Source: Flavobacteriales bacterium | GTDB taxonomy: Bacteria; Bacteroidota; Bacteroidia; Flavobacteriales; Flavobacteriaceae | Reading direction: 5' to 3' | NCBI GenBank assembly: GCA_017303755.1 | Contig: JAFLBS010000007.1 | Coordinates: forward strand, 176,941-240,940 | Length of the DNA stretch: 64,000 nucleotides | In this document: positions 1-9,172 of the stretch, one piece after another | Layout of the letters: the number at the start of each line of letters is the position of its first letter | How positions within the stretch are numbered: the first letter of the stretch is position 1 | The notes under the pieces: model-generated | Told to the model about the DNA's origin: nothing | The model's database searches: none | Seen by the model: only the letters and a program-made list of their open reading frames with translations | Program-made: the position numbers and the translations under genes

Positions 1-370
1 ACCGACAGTAAATCCAAGTCAAATGAAACCACGATTGATATTCTTTTCTTTTCGAGATGCTCATTACCAATGCGGTTGCAATGAATGCCATAATGAGTAT
101 GACTACTATTCGCACATAGTCAAAAGTGGTATCTCCACTACCTGTTTGAGTAATCTTTTCTAAAGTTGAAATTCCCAACACCGACTTCCCAAACCAAAGT
201 ACCAACCAATCAAAAGGTTGAGTATACAACCCAACTACTACTGAAAAACCAGGAATATCTTTGAAAGGTTCGGGAAACATGTAAATCAACAAATAAAAAA
301 TAACAAATAACGTAAGTGTTTTTCTTGGTGTGCTCCAAGCGTTTTTCTCTTGGTTAATGGTCTCTGTCAT
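1..370 (-). CDS. Hypothetical multi-pass membrane protein, N-terminal part (runs off the window)
   Basis: The reverse strand gives an open frame from an ATG at 370 to the window edge, about 123 residues. It starts MTETINQEKNAWSTPRK and is followed by a hydrophobic segment (LTLFVIFYLLIYMF). A conserved-looking TGSGDTTFDYVR stretch comes next, then a second hydrophobic segment. The TGSGDTT motif resembles uncharacterised DoxX-like membrane proteins of Bacteroidetes; that link is from memory and is weak. The start lies 24 bp from the stop of the M28 peptidase on the same strand, so the two may be co-transcribed. No function can be assigned. Confidence 0.6.
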   Translation of the reverse strand, partial: MTETINQEKNAWSTPRKTLTLFVIFYLLIYMFPEPFKDIPGFSVVVGLYTQPFDWLVLWFGKSVLGISTLEKITQTGSGDTTFDYVRIVVILIMAFIATALVMSISKRKEYQSWFHLTWIYCR

Positions 371-396
371 ACGGTATTATTTTGATTAAAATGAAA

Positions 397-1746
397 TTAG
401 TTTCTTTTGAATGTGTTTCTAATAATGTCTTTAGGAAAAACAATCATACTTTCATGACCATTTTTACTCACAGCTGCTACTCCAAAATAATAATTATCTA
501 TTACAATTCCTTTGAGTTCATAAAAATCAACATCGCCTACAAATCGGCTGTTTTCCCATTGAGGTGAAGTGGTCAATCGCCAATAGATTTTGTATCCAAT
601 AATCGAATCGTCATTGGGTTTTTCCCACTTTAATTTGGTGTTGGCTTCTACGATTCCACCTATCATTACATTTTTCGGTTCTGTTGGTGACCAAGCCAAA
701 CTAGCCAATGTAATCGCATTCACAGCCGTTAGTTTATTAGCATAATCAAAATTTACACCTTCGATTACATCACCATAGTGTATTCCGTTTTCGGTTCTGA
801 TGTCTTGATGTTGGCGATTGTAGTTTTCATGAGCTTCCATGATTCGAACACCAGCATAACCTAAATCGTTGAATGGCCGATGATGTCCGCCACGACCAAA
901 TCGATCCAAGCGGTACACCAACATCGGATTCATTTCAGGCATATACATTGTTGTCAGTTTGTGAATGTAACGAGCTAATTGACGTGAAATTCCATCTACT
1001 TCACCACCATAAAAGCGACGATTTTTTTGTTCTTTTTCGGTATCAGTTATTGATGTAGGTTCAGAAAAAATTCTAAAAGTTCGATTATCAATTACACCAT
1101 CCACGCCTTCGATGTTGCCAATCATATCATTATTCAAAACACCAATGATTTCCCAATTGTTTTTCTTGGCAAATTCGGCAAAACCTTTTCCGCCAAACAA
1201 ACCTTGCTCTTCGCCAGATAACCCTAAATAAATGATGCTGTTTTCAAATTGGTATTTGCTTAAAACTCGAGCTGCTTCAATCGTTCCTGCCATACCCGAA
1301 GCATTATCATTGGCACCTGGAGCGGCATCAGTATAATCCATAGTGTCTGAGTTTCGACTGTCAATATCACCAGTCATAATGATGTAGCGGTTCGGAAATT
1401 TGGTCCCTTTTTGGATGGCCGCAACGTTTACTATCCACGTATCTTTTGGAACGCGTTCACCATCATTGGTTGTTACAAAATCCTTTTGATAAAAAACATC
1501 GAGACAATTATTACATTCTTTGGACACTTTTTCAAATTCAGCTTTAATCCATCTACGTGCGGCGCCAATTCCTCTTTTATTAGAAATTGTATCGCTAAAT
1601 GTATTTCGGGTTTCAAAGCTGGCTAACGTTCTCACATCTACTTCAATTCGTTTAGAAGAAACAGATTGAATGATTTCGTACAATCGAGCATCAGTTTGAG
1701 CAAAAGTAATTTGAGAAAACAGAAATAGTAATAAGTATTTCTTCAT
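397..1746 (-). CDS. Secreted M28-family zinc aminopeptidase with C-terminal fibronectin-III-like domain
   Basis: A signal peptide (MKKYLLLFLFSQITFAQ) precedes an M28 peptidase domain, so the enzyme should act in the periplasm or outside the cell on peptides. Metal-ligand motifs are visible in order: GDIDSR near residue 125, PGANDNASG, GEEQGLFGG (catalytic and metal Glu), NNDMIGN, and a final His in GRGGHHRPF. The usual first ligand His of H-x-D is an Asp here (GDID), a variant I recall from some M28 proteins. The last 90 or so residues (from SPTEPKNV) look like an Fn3 domain. A longer start at 1761 is possible, but it overlaps the TAnnTTTG promoter element, so ATG 1746 is chosen (449 aa). Confidence 0.88.
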   Translation of the reverse strand: MKKYLLLFLFSQITFAQTDARLYEIIQSVSSKRIEVDVRTLASFETRNTFSDTISNKRGIGAARRWIKAEFEKVSKECNNCLDVFYQKDFVTTNDGERVPKDTWIVNVAAIQKGTKFPNRYIIMTGDIDSRNSDTMDYTDAAPGANDNASGMAGTIEAARVLSKYQFENSIIYLGLSGEEQGLFGGKGFAEFAKKNNWEIIGVLNNDMIGNIEGVDGVIDNRTFRIFSEPTSITDTEKEQKNRRFYGGEVDGISRQLARYIHKLTTMYMPEMNPMLVYRLDRFGRGGHHRPFNDLGYAGVRIMEAHENYNRQHQDIRTENGIHYGDVIEGVNFDYANKLTAVNAITLASLAWSPTEPKNVMIGGIVEANTKLKWEKPNDDSIIGYKIYWRLTTSPQWENSRFVGDVDFYELKGIVIDNYYFGVAAVSKNGHESMIVFPKDIIRNTFKRN

Positions 1747-1758
1747 TTTGTTTTCTTT

Positions 1759-1766
1759 CAAAGATA
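1759..1766 (-). promoter_or_regulatory. Flavobacterial -7 element of the M28 peptidase gene
   Basis: The reverse strand reads TATCTTTG (TAnnTTTG). Transcription would start near 1753, upstream of ATG 1746 and downstream of the alternative start at 1761, which fixes the start codon. A possible TTG -33 element is at 1791-1793 with 24-bp spacing. Confidence 0.6.
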
Positions 1767-1797
1767 AAAAAAACCGCTTAAGATTGCTCTCAAGCGG
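1763..1797 (-). terminator. Rho-independent terminator of the PLP enzyme gene
   Basis: On the reverse strand CCGCTT pairs with AAGCGG around a loop of about 12 nt and is followed by a run of eight T. It lies 30 bp past the stop of the Cys/Met PLP enzyme, and its T tract runs straight into the next gene's -7 element. Confidence 0.7.
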
Positions 1798-1828
1798 ACT
1801 TAAAAAAACTACTAACTAAAAATAAAAA

Positions 1829-3031
1829 CTAGATAACGTTTAATTCTTTCATGCACGATTTCATCATTTGATACGTGCGTTCTATATCGTTGTCCAATCC
1901 GATTGAAAATCGAATCAAACCATCTGATAATCCCATTTCTTTTTGCTCATCTAATGGAATTTCACTCGATGTTGAAGTTCCTGGTGCGCTGAATAATGTT
2001 TTATAAAACCCTAAACTTACGGCTAAATACCCTAGATTTCGATTTTGCATCAATTCCATTAATTCATTGGCTTTATCCAAAGTGCCTACATCAACCGTCA
2101 TCATTCCACCAAAGCCATATTCTTCATTAATCATAGTTGAATACAAAGAATAACTTGGGTGACTTTTTAAACCCGGATATACTACTTTTAAACCATCGTT
2201 TTCGAATTTCGTAGCCAAATACATAGCATTAAAACTGTGTTGTTTCATTCGAATGTGCAATGTGCGCAAGTTCTTCAGAATACTTGCTGAGCGTAGACTG
2301 TCCATCGTCGGACCTAATAACATCATCGCACCCGTATTCACGTTTTTCAAGTCGTTAATAAATTCCTGAGAAGCACAAACTACACCACCAACTGTATCAC
2401 TACTTCCGTTGATGAATTTAGTCAAGCTGTGAATCACCACATCGGCTCCCAATTTGGTGGGTGCAACTGATAAAGGTGAAAACGTATTATCAATTACCAA
2501 TTTTATATTGTATTTTTTTGCCAATTGTGCCCAACGTTCAATGTCAGTAACTTCTAATAATGGATTACTCACAGTCTCACAATACAAAACTTTGGTGTTT
2601 GAAGTTATGGCTGCTTCTACAACATCCAATTTGGTTCCATCAACAAAAGAAGTTTTGATTCCCCATTTGGGTAACACATTTTTCATAAAAGCATACGTAC
2701 CGCCGTAAATGGTTCTACTGGAAACAATTTCGTCACCTGAAGCACACAGTTGCAACAAAACAGAAGTAATTGCTCCCATACCTGAAGCGGCAACATTAGC
2801 ACTTTCGGTTCCTTCCATAGCGGCCAATGCTTTACTCAAATACAAATTCATGGGTGAGGAGTGACGCGAATACAAATAGCAACCTTCGGCGTTTCCTTCA
2901 AAAGTATCAAACATGGTTTTTGCTGAAAGGAAGGTATAAGTTGAACTGTCTGAAATGGATGGATTTACACCGCCAAATTCACCAAAATATTGTAAATCTT
3001 GAATTTTATCTGCGGGATTGAAATGGTTCAT
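1829..3031 (-). CDS. Cys/Met-metabolism PLP enzyme (methionine gamma-lyase / cystathionine gamma-synthase type)
   Basis: 400 residues, the usual length for the Cys/Met metabolism PLP-dependent family. The Schiff-base lysine is in SLTKFINGSSDTVGG near residue 205; other family marks are YSRHSSPMN, SGMGAI and the C-terminal region LIRFSIGLDN. Members cleave or form C-S bonds in methionine, cystathionine or homocysteine derivatives in the cytoplasm. I cannot separate methionine gamma-lyase from cystathionine gamma-synthase or lyase by eye. It is transcribed divergently from an Lrp/AsnC regulator across a very AT-rich 158-bp gap, which suggests regulation by that protein, as often seen for amino-acid catabolic genes. 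Confidence 0.85.
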   Translation of the reverse strand: MNHFNPADKIQDLQYFGEFGGVNPSISDSSTYTFLSAKTMFDTFEGNAEGCYLYSRHSSPMNLYLSKALAAMEGTESANVAASGMGAITSVLLQLCASGDEIVSSRTIYGGTYAFMKNVLPKWGIKTSFVDGTKLDVVEAAITSNTKVLYCETVSNPLLEVTDIERWAQLAKKYNIKLVIDNTFSPLSVAPTKLGADVVIHSLTKFINGSSDTVGGVVCASQEFINDLKNVNTGAMMLLGPTMDSLRSASILKNLRTLHIRMKQHSFNAMYLATKFENDGLKVVYPGLKSHPSYSLYSTMINEEYGFGGMMTVDVGTLDKANELMELMQNRNLGYLAVSLGFYKTLFSAPGTSTSSEIPLDEQKEMGLSDGLIRFSIGLDNDIERTYQMMKSCMKELNVI

Positions 3032-3130
3032 GATGAAATAAATTATTATTCTTCAAAGTTCATTATTTGTAGTCTAAAAATCAATATAAAGTAATTTATT
3101 TAGAAAAATAATCTATAAATGATTAAATAA

Positions 3131-3160
3131 TTAGAATTAAAATCTATATTTGTATTCTAA
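3131..3160. promoter_or_regulatory. Candidate Lrp-type operator overlapping the Lrp promoter
   Basis: A perfect 6-bp inverted repeat, TTAGAA (3131-3136) and TTCTAA (3155-3160), brackets the -7 element TATATTTG (3145-3152) of the Lrp gene. A related TTTAGA half-site lies at about 3099-3104. Spaced, AT-rich dyads are typical of Lrp/AsnC sites; the operator role is inferred from position and symmetry only. Confidence 0.4.
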
Positions 3161-3189
3161 TTTTCATTTTTTTAGATAATTATTAGGTT

Positions 3190-3648
3190 ATGGTGTTGGA
3201 CCAACTCGATAAAAAACTACTGCTATTGCTGCAAACAGATACCAAAAAGACAACCAAAGAACTTTCTTTGAAGTTGAATCTTTCGGTTACTGCAGTGTAC
3301 GAGCGTATAAAAAAAATGGAACGAGAAGGCATTATTTCCAATTACGTTGCGCTTCTCAATCGGAATAAAATTGATAAGAGTTTTGTTGTTTTTTGCCACA
3401 TTAAACTCGTTCAGCATTCCAAAGAGTTTTTAACCAAATTTGAAAGTGAAGTAGTTCAGTTGGATGAAGTATTAGAATGCTTTCACGTTAGTGGCGATTA
3501 CGATTACATTCTAAAGATTTTAGTTAAAAATATGGAAGAATACCGCGAATTTATGGTCACTAAGCTCACCACTCTTCAGCATATTGGAAGTACTCATAGC
3601 ACTTTTATGATTGGAGAAGTCAAAAATACAACCGCATTTAAACTGTAA
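3190..3648 (+). CDS. Lrp/AsnC-family transcriptional regulator
   Basis: 152 residues, full family length. The N-terminal winged helix-turn-helix spans about residues 3-60 (LDQLDKKLLLLLQTDTKK... LNLSVTAVYERIKKMEREG). The C-terminal RAM/AsnC ligand-binding domain follows, with the characteristic VLECFHVSGDYDYILKI. Such proteins form octamers that sense amino acids and bend DNA. The gene is divergent from a Cys/Met PLP enzyme, its likely target, and probably autoregulates through the shared gap. The META lipoprotein gene follows after 3 bp and may be co-transcribed. Confidence 0.93.
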   Translation: MVLDQLDKKLLLLLQTDTKKTTKELSLKLNLSVTAVYERIKKMEREGIISNYVALLNRNKIDKSFVVFCHIKLVQHSKEFLTKFESEVVQLDEVLECFHVSGDYDYILKILVKNMEEYREFMVTKLTTLQHIGSTHSTFMIGEVKNTTAFKL

Positions 3649-3651
3649 TAT

Positions 3652-4071
3652 ATGAATCGAATTTTTACTTTATTTTTAGTGTTTATCTACATTATGGCTT
3701 GTAACACAGTCAAGAGCGATGGCAACAATCCGCAAAATTTGAAACGTGTTTGGATGCTCGTTCAGTTCAGCTCATTTGATAAAGACTACTTGACCAAAAA
3801 ACAAGCGTATTTAGATTTAACTCAAGAGCAAAATGCTTCTTCCAAAATGGGATGTAATCAAATGTCGTTTCCGTATCAAGTTAAAAAAGAAACTGAAATT
3901 CATTTTTCAGATGGAATGGCGACCAAAATGTACTGCGATGACATGAAACTAGAAACCGAGTTTTCACAAGCCATTACAACTGTAAAAAGTTATTCCATCG
4001 ATGGACATAAACTGACCTTAAAGACCGAAAACGGTTCAACAATGTCGTTTGTAGCTCAAGATTGGGATTAA
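3652..4071 (+). CDS. META-domain (HslJ-like) lipoprotein
   Basis: 139 residues. The N-terminus is a lipoprotein signal with the lipobox IMAC, so Cys17 should be lipidated and the protein envelope-anchored. The rest fits the META/HslJ fold: LKRVWMLVQF at the start, the conserved MGCNQMSFPY, then KMYCDD before a helix and a final KLTLKTENGSTMSF strand pair. The family is linked to heat-shock or stress responses, but its molecular role is unknown. Its stop codon directly abuts the stop of the convergent YidE-type transporter (TAATTA). Confidence 0.8.
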   Translation: MNRIFTLFLVFIYIMACNTVKSDGNNPQNLKRVWMLVQFSSFDKDYLTKKQAYLDLTQEQNASSKMGCNQMSFPYQVKKETEIHFSDGMATKMYCDDMKLETEFSQAITTVKSYSIDGHKLTLKTENGSTMSFVAQDWD

Positions 4072-5739
4072 TTACACAAAAAACAATATCATCAATTGTG
4101 CTGCAATAATTCGCAGTATCATTGTTAATGGATACACTGTCGCGTAAGTAGCAGACGGAATATCATTCCCTGAAATTTTCAGTGCAAATGCCAATGCTGG
4201 TGGATCAGTTGATGCTCCAGCTAATAATCCGCAGATTTCAAAAAAGTTTTTCTTAAAGAAATGTTTGGCGATGATACCAGCAATCAACAACGGAACTATA
4301 GTAATTATAATTCCCAAACCAATCCAATAAAATCCGTTTCCACCTTCAAAAGCAGCAGCCAATTTAGAACCGCTACTCAATCCGACACTAGCAAGGAATA
4401 AGGTAATTCCCAATTCGCGTATCATCAAATTCGCACTGTTGGTCGTATAATTATTCAAGTAAAATTGATTACCAAATCGGCTCAACAACAAAGCAATAAT
4501 TAATGGTCCACCAGCCAAACCAATTTTAACTGGAACCGGAATATTCGGAATTTGAAACGGAATACTTCCTACGATAATTCCGAGTACAATTCCGATGAAA
4601 ATCGGAGCAATATCGGGCACTTCCAATCGTTTTAATGAATTTCCCAACACCGAACTAATACGTTCCAAACTTTCTTTAGTGCCGACTACTTTTACAGTAT
4701 CGCCCAATTGCAACATGATATTTCCGTTGGGAACCATTTGCGTTCCAGCGCGATACAATCGAGTAAAGGTAAAATCGTGTTGGTTGAATTCGGGAATATC
4801 GCCCAAACGTTTGTGAGTGATGTTTTTGTTGGTCACCACTACATGATTGGAAACTAAGTTACTATCTAAAGCCGTTTTTAAATTCATATCACTTTCCGGA
4901 CCAATCAATAGATGTAATTGTTCGAAAGTGGTTTTAGATGCTACAATTAATAGAACGTCATTCTCAGAAAGGATTTCTTTTGGAGTAGGAGTGATGATCG
5001 TTCCTTTGTGAAACATTCTTGATACTACAATTGGCGTTTTAATAATTTCAAAAATGGCATTGATGGGTTTACCTACTAATTGATGATTCTCTAGTTTTAG
5101 ATGTTTAGAAATCACTCGATCCTCTCTCAAATTGGCTAATTTATTTTGAAGTTCGGTTTCGTGTTCAATGTTGACTTTAAAGATTTTTTTCAGAAGCAAC
5201 ATGGCGATAATGATTCCAAAAACCCCAAACGGATAGGCCACAGCGTAGGCTAATGTTACTAAAGACGTTTCTTCTGAAGCCTGATGCAAATTGGTCATTG
5301 TAGTTTGCGCCGCACCCAAACCTGGAGTATTTGTTACCGCTCCACTCATAATTCCGGTCATAATTGAAATGGAATTATTAGATAAATAATATAAAATTAA
5401 AGTGGTAATTACTCCAAATAGAACAATAAACCCAGCAAGCATATTGGTCACTAATGCATTTCGATTTAAGGATGCAAAAAAGCCTGGTCCGACTTGCAAC
5501 CCGAGTGTGTATACAAATAAAACAAGTCCAAATTCTTTCAGAAAATCTTGTAACTCAGGATGAACAACAACTCCCATAAAGGAGAAAAACAATCCAACAA
5601 AAAGCACCCAAGTAACGCCGAGTGAAACGCCAAAGATTTTTATTTTTCCGAACCAAATCCCGAAAGCAATCACTAAGCCAAAAACAATGATAGTTTGTGC
5701 GAAGGATTGTTTGGTGAGTAACTCAATTATCCAGTTCAT
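4072..5739 (-). CDS. AspT/YidE/YbjL-family membrane transporter with paired TrkA-C domains
   Basis: 555 residues. Two multi-helix membrane halves (about 1-185 and 380-555) flank a cytoplasmic core with two TrkA-C (RCK_C) domains at about 205-365. This is the architecture of the aspartate:alanine exchanger family and of YidE/YbjL. Family marks are SGAVTNTPGLGAAQ in the first half and LAGASTDPPALAFA in the second, the duplicated transport motif. The substrate cannot be read from sequence; amino-acid or organic-acid antiport is the family expectation, and TrkA-C domains imply ligand gating. It lies downstream of pckA on the same strand, separated by a strong hairpin. Confidence 0.85.
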   Translation of the reverse strand: MNWIIELLTKQSFAQTIIVFGLVIAFGIWFGKIKIFGVSLGVTWVLFVGLFFSFMGVVVHPELQDFLKEFGLVLFVYTLGLQVGPGFFASLNRNALVTNMLAGFIVLFGVITTLILYYLSNNSISIMTGIMSGAVTNTPGLGAAQTTMTNLHQASEETSLVTLAYAVAYPFGVFGIIIAMLLLKKIFKVNIEHETELQNKLANLREDRVISKHLKLENHQLVGKPINAIFEIIKTPIVVSRMFHKGTIITPTPKEILSENDVLLIVASKTTFEQLHLLIGPESDMNLKTALDSNLVSNHVVVTNKNITHKRLGDIPEFNQHDFTFTRLYRAGTQMVPNGNIMLQLGDTVKVVGTKESLERISSVLGNSLKRLEVPDIAPIFIGIVLGIIVGSIPFQIPNIPVPVKIGLAGGPLIIALLLSRFGNQFYLNNYTTNSANLMIRELGITLFLASVGLSSGSKLAAAFEGGNGFYWIGLGIIITIVPLLIAGIIAKHFFKKNFFEICGLLAGASTDPPALAFALKISGNDIPSATYATVYPLTMILRIIAAQLMILFFV

Positions 5740-5754
5740 TTTTTTAAGTTTTTT

Positions 5755-5793
5755 AATACCAATGGAAAGATAGTGAATTTTTCCATTGGTATT
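5755..5793. terminator. Intergenic hairpin between pckA and the YidE-type transporter gene
   Basis: AATACCAATGGAAA (5755-5768) pairs perfectly with TTTCCATTGGTATT (5780-5793), a 14-bp stem. The T run follows on the plus strand, while both flanking genes are on the minus strand, where the hairpin is followed mainly by A. It may attenuate or process the pckA transcript rather than simply end it. Confidence 0.55.
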
Positions 5794-5805
5794 TTTTTGA
5801 AGAAA

Positions 5806-7407
5806 TTATAAACTCGGACCTGCAGCAACCAATCGTTTTCCTTCTTCGGTATTGGTGTATTGCTCGAAGTTTTTGTTATAAAGAGCGACTAACTTTTTGG
5901 TTTTAACTTCCCATTCAGCCACGTCTTTGTAGGTTGTTCTTGGATCCAAAATATCATCTACATGAGGCAATGTTTTTGGAGCAGTTAAATTCAAGAAAGG
6001 CACTTTCACAGTTTCGGCTTTTTCAATTGAACCATCGATGATAGCATCAATTATAGCACGCGTGTTTTTTAAAGAAATTCGTTTTCCAGTTCCATTCCAA
6101 CCTGTATTTACCAAATACGCTTTTGCATTGTGTTCTTTCATTTTGGCAACCAATGTTTTTGAATACATTGTTGGATGCAAGGTTAAAAATGCTTCACCAA
6201 AAGCGGGAGAAAATGAAGGTTGTGGTTCGGTAATTCCGCGCTCAGTTCCTGCTAATTTAGAGGTAAATCCGCATAAAAAGTGGTATTGCGCTTGATCATC
6301 ATCTAAAATAGAAACCGGAGGCAACACGCCAAAAGCATCAGCTGATAAATAAATAATTTTGCTTGCATGTCCCGCTTTTGAAGGAAGAACAATTTTATTA
6401 ATATGATAAATCGGATATGAAACTCTAGAATTTTCAGTGATAGAATGATCGTAATAATCTACTTCACCGTATTCATTCACGACTACATTTTCCAACAAGG
6501 CATCACGTTTGATGGCGCGCCAAATATCAGGTTCATTTTCTTCTGATAAATCAATTACTTTGGCATAACAGCCGCCTTCGTAATTGAACACACCATTATT
6601 GTCCCAACCGTGTTCGTCGTCACCAATCAAATACCGCTTCGGATCGGCTGAAAGCGTCGTTTTTCCAGTTCCTGAAAGTCCGAAGAAAATAGCTACATCG
6701 CCTTTTTCACCTACATTAGCAGAACAGTGCATAGATGCCATTCCTTTTAATGGAAGATAGTAATTCATCATAGAGAACATTCCTTTTTTCATTTCGCCAC
6801 CGTACCAAGTTCCGCCTATGATTTGGATTTTTTCAGTCAAATTAAATAATACAAAATTCTCTGAATTAAGTCCTTGTTCTTTCCAATTGGGGTTGGTTGT
6901 TTTTGAGCCGTTCATTACAATAAAATCAGGTTCGCCAAAATTTTCCAATTCATAAATAGAAGGTCGGATGAACATATTCGTCACAAAATGCGCTTGCCAA
7001 GCTACTTCCATTACGAAACGAACTTTTAGACGCGTATCGATGTTGGTTCCACAAAAAGCATCTACAACGTATAGTTTTTTTGAAGTTGAAAGTTGTTTTA
7101 AAACCAAATTTTTCAATTCGCTCCATACTTCTTGAGTAGTTGGAAAATTTACTTTATCGTCCCAATAAATCGTATCTTTAGTAACATCGTCTTTTACAAT
7201 GTAGCGATCTTTAGGAGAACGACCTGTGAAAATTCCGGTTTTTACGGCTACTGCGCCTGAATCAGTTACCGCACCTTTTTCAAAACCTTTTCTAAAGTGT
7301 GAAGTTTCGGCTTGGAATAATTCTTCGTAGGTCGGATTGTAAACCACTTCGTGGTAACCAGTAATTCCTAAATTGTGTAATTCTTGTATGACTTTAATGT
7401 TTTTCAT
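5806..7407 (-). CDS. pckA: Phosphoenolpyruvate carboxykinase (ATP)
   Basis: 533 residues, standard for the ATP-type enzyme. It converts oxaloacetate and ATP to phosphoenolpyruvate and CO2, the first committed step of gluconeogenesis, in the cytoplasm. The P-loop [14 protein letters not shown] is near residue 243. The metal and kinase-2 region [20 protein letters not shown] follows, and [15 protein letters not shown] and [11 protein letters not shown] are also present. The start ATG at 7407 gives the expected N-terminus. It is separated from the divergent lpdA by a 309-bp gap. Confidence 0.98.
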   Translation of the reverse strand: MKNIKVIQELHNLGITGYHEVVYNPTYEELFQAETSHFRKGFEKGAVTDSGAVAVKTGIFTGRSPKDRYIVKDDVTKDTIYWDDKVNFPTTQEVWSELKNLVLKQLSTSKKLYVVDAFCGTNIDTRLKVRFVMEVAWQAHFVTNMFIRPSIYELENFGEPDFIVMNGSKTTNPNWKEQGLNSENFVLFNLTEKIQIIGGTWYGGEMKKGMFSMMNYYLPLKGMASMHCSANVGEKGDVAIFFGLSGTGKTTLSADPKRYLIGDDEHGWDNNGVFNYEGGCYAKVIDLSEENEPDIWRAIKRDALLENVVVNEYGEVDYYDHSITENSRVSYPIYHINKIVLPSKAGHASKIIYLSADAFGVLPPVSILDDDQAQYHFLCGFTSKLAGTERGITEPQPSFSPAFGEAFLTLHPTMYSKTLVAKMKEHNAKAYLVNTGWNGTGKRISLKNTRAIIDAIIDGSIEKAETVKVPFLNLTAPKTLPHVDDILDPRTTYKDVAEWEVKTKKLVALYNKNFEQYTNTEEGKRLVAAGPSL

Positions 7408-7716
7408 GGTAATCGGATTTTATGATTTGATTTGAAATTTCTACACATCAAAGTTCCAATTTTAAGCAGCCAAAAAAACTGATAATTGTCATTAAAAAAA
7501 TAAATCTACGAAATCGTTTTCTTTGATTGGCAAGGGTTTGAACAAGTTTTTACAGTTGTTTGGTCTTTATTGAATGGAATTAAAGTTTGTTGTTTTTTGA
7601 ATGTCAAATGGATTGAATTTGAATTTTGAAATTGCCATTGATTTTTTGCCATTGTCATTGTAATTTTATTCGTAAATTTGTGCAACTTTTAGTAAAACAC
7701 ACTTAAAATATATAAC
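7408..7716. other. Intergenic region between divergent pckA and lpdA
   Basis: 309 bp without a supported gene. It holds the clear lpdA promoter at its right end (7652-7680) and presumably the pckA promoter at its left, where only imperfect matches to TAnnTTTG are visible on the reverse strand. No hairpin or repeat stands out. Confidence 0.6.
7652..7680 (+). promoter_or_regulatory. lpdA promoter (TTG-N18-TAAATTTG)
   Basis: TTG at 7652-7654 and TAAATTTG at 7673-7680 are 18 bp apart, a textbook Flavobacterium housekeeping promoter. The predicted transcription start near 7686 leaves about 30 nt of leader before ATG 7717. Confidence 0.75.
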
Positions 7717-9120
7717 ATGAGTTCATTTGACGTAGTCATTATAGGTTCGGGTCCGGGCGGATATGTTTCTGCTATTCGTTGTGCCCAATTAGGTTTTAAA
7801 ACAGCTATTATCGAGAAATATTCAACATTAGGAGGAACGTGTCTTAACGTAGGTTGTATTCCTTCTAAAGCATTGTTGGCTTCTTCGCATCATTATGAAG
7901 AATTACAACATTTTGCTGATCACGGAATAGAAGTTTCGGGTAAAGTAAAAGTGAATTTAACCAAAATGATTGAACGCAAGCAAGCCGTTGTTGATCAAAC
8001 TTCGGGTGGTGTTAAGTTTTTAATGGACAAAAATAAAGTTACTGTTTTTGAAGGTTTAGGTTCGTTTGTAGATGCTACTCATGTGGCAATTACCAAAGCA
8101 GACGGAACTTCTGAAACCATCGAAGCTAAAAACATCATTATCGCTACAGGTTCAAAACCATCTAATTTGCCTTTTATTACTTTAGATAAAGAAAGAATCA
8201 TCACTTCGACTGAAGCCTTAAAATTGCCTGAAGTTCCGAAACATCTTATCATAATTGGTGGTGGCGTAATCGGAATTGAATTAGGTCAAGTGTATTTGCG
8301 TTTGGGTGCAGAAGTTTCTGTAGTTGAATTCATGGACAGAATCATTCCAGGAATGGATGGAGCTTTGTCTAAAGAATTGACTAAAGTGTTGAAAAAACAA
8401 GGAATGAAATTCTATACTTCTCACAAAGTGCAATCAGTAGATAGAAAAGGAAAAACAGTTACCGTAAAAGCTGAAAATGCAAAAGGTGAAATCATTTCGT
8501 TAGAAGGTGATTATTCTTTGGTTGCTGTTGGTCGTCGTCCGTACACTGAAGGTTTGAATGCTGAAAAAGCAGGAGTGAAGTTAACCGAAAGAGGTCAAAT
8601 TGAAGTAAATGATCATTTGCAAACCAATATTCCAAACATTTATGCGATTGGAGATGTTGTTCGTGGAGCAATGTTAGCACACAAAGCGGAAGAAGAAGGT
8701 GTTTTGGTAGCCGAAATTTTAGCGGGACAAAAACCTCATATCGATTATAACCTAATTCCAGGTGTAGTTTATACTTGGCCGGAAGTTGCTGCTGTTGGTA
8801 AAACCGAAGAACAATTAAAAGAAGCTGGTGTTGCCTACAAAGCAGGAAGTTTTCCTTTTAAAGCATTAGGAAGAGCTCGTGCTGGTGGCGATACTGATGG
8901 TTTTGTGAAAATCTTAGCTGATGCAACGACTGATGAAGTGTTAGGCGTTCACATGATTGGCGCTCGTTGTGCCGATTTAATTGCAGAAGCAGTTACAGCA
9001 ATGGAATTCAGAGCTTCGGCCGAAGACATTTCTAGAATGAGTCACGCGCACCCAACATTTGCGGAAGCGATAAAAGAAGCTGCATTAGCCGCAACGGACA
9101 ATAGAGCGTTACACGTTTAA
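7717..9120 (+). CDS. lpdA: Dihydrolipoyl dehydrogenase (E3)
   Basis: 467 residues. This FAD-dependent disulfide oxidoreductase reoxidises dihydrolipoamide in the 2-oxo-acid dehydrogenase complexes and the glycine cleavage system. Visible motifs are the N-terminal FAD Rossmann motif GSGPGG (10-15), the redox disulfide in GGTCLNVGC (Cys42/Cys47), the NAD-binding GGGVIGIELG near 188-197, the second FAD motif AIGDV, and the C-terminal catalytic His-Glu in SHAHPTFAEA. It is not next to other E1/E2 genes, so it probably serves several complexes. Confidence 0.97.
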   Translation: MSSFDVVIIGSGPGGYVSAIRCAQLGFKTAIIEKYSTLGGTCLNVGCIPSKALLASSHHYEELQHFADHGIEVSGKVKVNLTKMIERKQAVVDQTSGGVKFLMDKNKVTVFEGLGSFVDATHVAITKADGTSETIEAKNIIIATGSKPSNLPFITLDKERIITSTEALKLPEVPKHLIIIGGGVIGIELGQVYLRLGAEVSVVEFMDRIIPGMDGALSKELTKVLKKQGMKFYTSHKVQSVDRKGKTVTVKAENAKGEIISLEGDYSLVAVGRRPYTEGLNAEKAGVKLTERGQIEVNDHLQTNIPNIYAIGDVVRGAMLAHKAEEEGVLVAEILAGQKPHIDYNLIPGVVYTWPEVAAVGKTEEQLKEAGVAYKAGSFPFKALGRARAGGDTDGFVKILADATTDEVLGVHMIGARCADLIAEAVTAMEFRASAEDISRMSHAHPTFAEAIKEAALAATDNRALHV

Positions 9121-9140
9121 TCAAAATTTAAGTATAAAAA

Positions 9141-9170
9141 AAACGTCCTATTCATTTGAACAGGACGTTT
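9141..9170. terminator. Bidirectional terminator between lpdA and the convergent lipoprotein gene
   Basis: AAACGTCCT (9141-9149) pairs with AGGACGTTT (9162-9170), with an A run before and a T run after, so it can stop transcripts from both sides. The T run carries the stop codon of the minus-strand gene. Confidence 0.85.
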
Positions 9171-9172
9171 TT

